NCBI GenBank assembly: GCA_902496845.1
Contig: CABVCJ010000048.1
Coordinates: forward strand, 1-14,345
DNA: 14,345 nt
Direction: 5' to 3'
Origin: an uncultured Collinsella sp.
GTDB taxonomy: Bacteria > Actinomycetota > Coriobacteriia > Coriobacteriales > Coriobacteriaceae
Shown: positions 13,176 through 14,345 of the stretch, piece after piece
How the letters are laid out: each line of letters opens with the position of its first letter
Position numbering within the stretch: the stretch's first letter is position 1
Program-made: the position numbers and the translations under genes
Notes under the pieces: generated by a model
What the model was told of the DNA's origin: nothing
Databases searched by the model: none
What the model saw: the letters and a program-made list of their open reading frames with translations, nothing else

Positions 13176-14345
13176 CTACTGTTGCTTTGGCATCAGCGGA
13201 TTCTCACGCGTGAGGAGATTCATGAACTCCTCGCCCGTGATCGTCTCCTTCTTGTACAGATAACGAGCCAGCTCGTGAAGCTTAAACTTGTTCTCCTTCA
13301 GGATCTGCAGGGCGCGATCGTGCGCATCCTCGATCAACTTGGCGACAATTGCGTCCACGCGCTCGGCCGTACCGGGAGCGCAGGTGAGCGACGTGTCCTG
13401 GTTGAGATACGCATTCTGGACGGTACCGAGCGCCATCATGCCAAACTCATCGGACATGCCAAAGCGCGTCACCATGTTGCGGGCGAGCTTGGTTGCTTGC
13501 TCGATATCGTTGGCTGCGCCGGTCGTCATCTCGCCAAAGATGAGCTCCTCGGCGGCACGTCCGCCGCAGTAGACAGCGAGCTTGTCCAGCACCTCCTGGC
13601 GCGTGGTCAGGAAGCGCTCATCCTCCTCGACCTGCATGGTGTAGCCCAGAGCACCGCTCGTGCGCGGCACGATGGTGATCTTGGTGACCGGCGCAGAGCC
13701 CTTCTGGCGGGCTGCGACGATAGCATGGCCGATCTCGTGGTAGGAAACGACCTGCTTCTCATGGTCGGACAGCACCGTGGACTTACGCTGCTGACCAGCA
13801 ATGACGACCTCCACCGACTCCTCAAAGTCGTCCTGGGTCGCTCGCTTGCGACCTTCGCGGACCGCGCGCAGGGCGCCCTCATTGATGATGTTGGCCAGGT
13901 CGGCACCCGAGGCGCCGGGCGTGGCGCGGGCAATAGCGGTCAGGTCAATCGGCGGCTCCGTCTTCACGCTCTTGGCATGCAGCTCAAGAATGTTCTTGCG
14001 GCCGGTCAGATCGGGCAGCTCAACGGGGATGCGGCGATCAAAACGACCGGGGCGCAGCAGGGCGGGATCGAGGCTGTCGGGACGATTGGTGGCAGCGAGG
14101 ACGACGATACCCTTGTGGTTATCGAAGCCGTCCATCTCGGTCAGCAGCTGGTTGAGCGTCTGCTCGCGCTCGTCGTTGCCGCTAAAGCCGCCGCCATCGC
14201 GCTTTTTGCCGATGGTATCGATCTCGTCGATAAAGACGATGCACGGGGCCTTTTCCTTGGCCTGCTTAAACAGATCGCGGACCTTGGCGGCGCCACGGCC
14301 GACGAACATCTCGACGAACTCAGAACCCGAAATGCTAAAGAACGG
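13176..14345 (-). CDS. ftsH: ATP-dependent zinc metalloprotease FtsH (5' part off window)
   Basis: 389 residues of the C-terminal part of FtsH, a hexameric membrane-anchored AAA+ protease that extracts and degrades membrane and short-lived cytoplasmic proteins. The frame is open through the right edge; the first visible residues are PFFSISGSEFVEMFVGRG, just after Walker A. Then come Walker B (CIVFIDEIDTIG, about 35-46), the second region of homology AATNRPDSLDPALLRPGRFDRR with its arginine fingers (about 84-105), and the zinc site HEIGH at 203-207 (HExxH). The third ligand Asp is at about 280 in GAANDIEQATKLARNMV. The C-terminus after ETITGEEFMNLL is short. The membrane helices, periplasmic domain and Walker A are outside the window. 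A strong terminator follows. Confidence 0.97.
   Translation of the reverse strand, partial: PFFSISGSEFVEMFVGRGAAKVRDLFKQAKEKAPCIVFIDEIDTIGKKRDGGGFSGNDEREQTLNQLLTEMDGFDNHKGIVVLAATNRPDSLDPALLRPGRFDRRIPVELPDLTGRKNILELHAKSVKTEPPIDLTAIARATPGASGADLANIINEGALRAVREGRKRATQDDFEESVEVVIAGQQRKSTVLSDHEKQVVSYHEIGHAIVAARQKGSAPVTKITIVPRTSGALGYTMQVEEDERFLTTRQEVLDKLAVYCGGRAAEELIFGEMTTGAANDIEQATKLARNMVTRFGMSDEFGMMALGTVQNAYLNQDTSLTCAPGTAERVDAIVAKLIEDAHDRALQILKENKFKLHELARYLYKKETITGEEFMNLLTRENPLMPKQQ

Overview
The window looks like a core-genome stretch of a GC-rich, Gram-positive-type anaerobe. The protein sequences, the SigB-like stress sigma factor and the T-box before ileS resemble Coriobacteriia such as Collinsella; this is an impression from sequence resemblance, not a database result. 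Nearly everything is on the minus strand; only one dehydrogenase gene (11574-12656) is on the plus strand. There are no tRNA or rRNA genes, insertion sequences or CRISPR arrays that I can see.

Layout, left to right. (1) 1-1740, minus: a tight stress-type operon made of a membrane-anchored coiled-coil protein (DUF948-like), an RsbW-like anti-sigma protein with a degraded ATP site, and a SigB/SigF-family sigma factor that runs off the left edge. (2) 1836-4947, minus: rarA (replication-linked recombination ATPase), a dGTPase-like HD hydrolase and a minimal prepilin peptidase. The rarA promoter region holds an exact LexA/SOS-type palindrome that lies over the dGTPase stop codon. (3) 5029-6324, minus: a processive-type family 2 glycosyltransferase, ended by a 41-bp hairpin that recurs at 12666-12706. 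(4) 6407-8019, minus: lspA and rluD, joined by a one-base TAATG overlap. (5) 8286-11087, minus: ileS with a GTG start, preceded by a complete isoleucine T-box leader (11131-11437, specifier AUC). (6) 11574-12656, plus: a glycerol-dehydrogenase-like iron/zinc alcohol dehydrogenase, divergent from ileS. (7) 12707-13094, minus: a DUF523 gene broken by an internal deletion with frameshift. (8) 13176 to the right edge, minus: the C-terminal two thirds of ftsH.

The genes are mostly housekeeping: translation (ileS, rluD), lipoprotein processing (lspA), membrane protein quality control (ftsH), nucleotide pool and replication-fork maintenance (dgt-like, rarA), and stress transcription (sigma operon). 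The interest lies mainly in control elements: the SOS-like operator before rarA, the ileS T-box with an extra U-tailed hairpin inside its antiterminator loop, the repeated 41-bp terminator element, the degenerate anti-sigma kinase, and the damaged DUF523 gene. I saw no clear new multi-gene defence or metabolic system.
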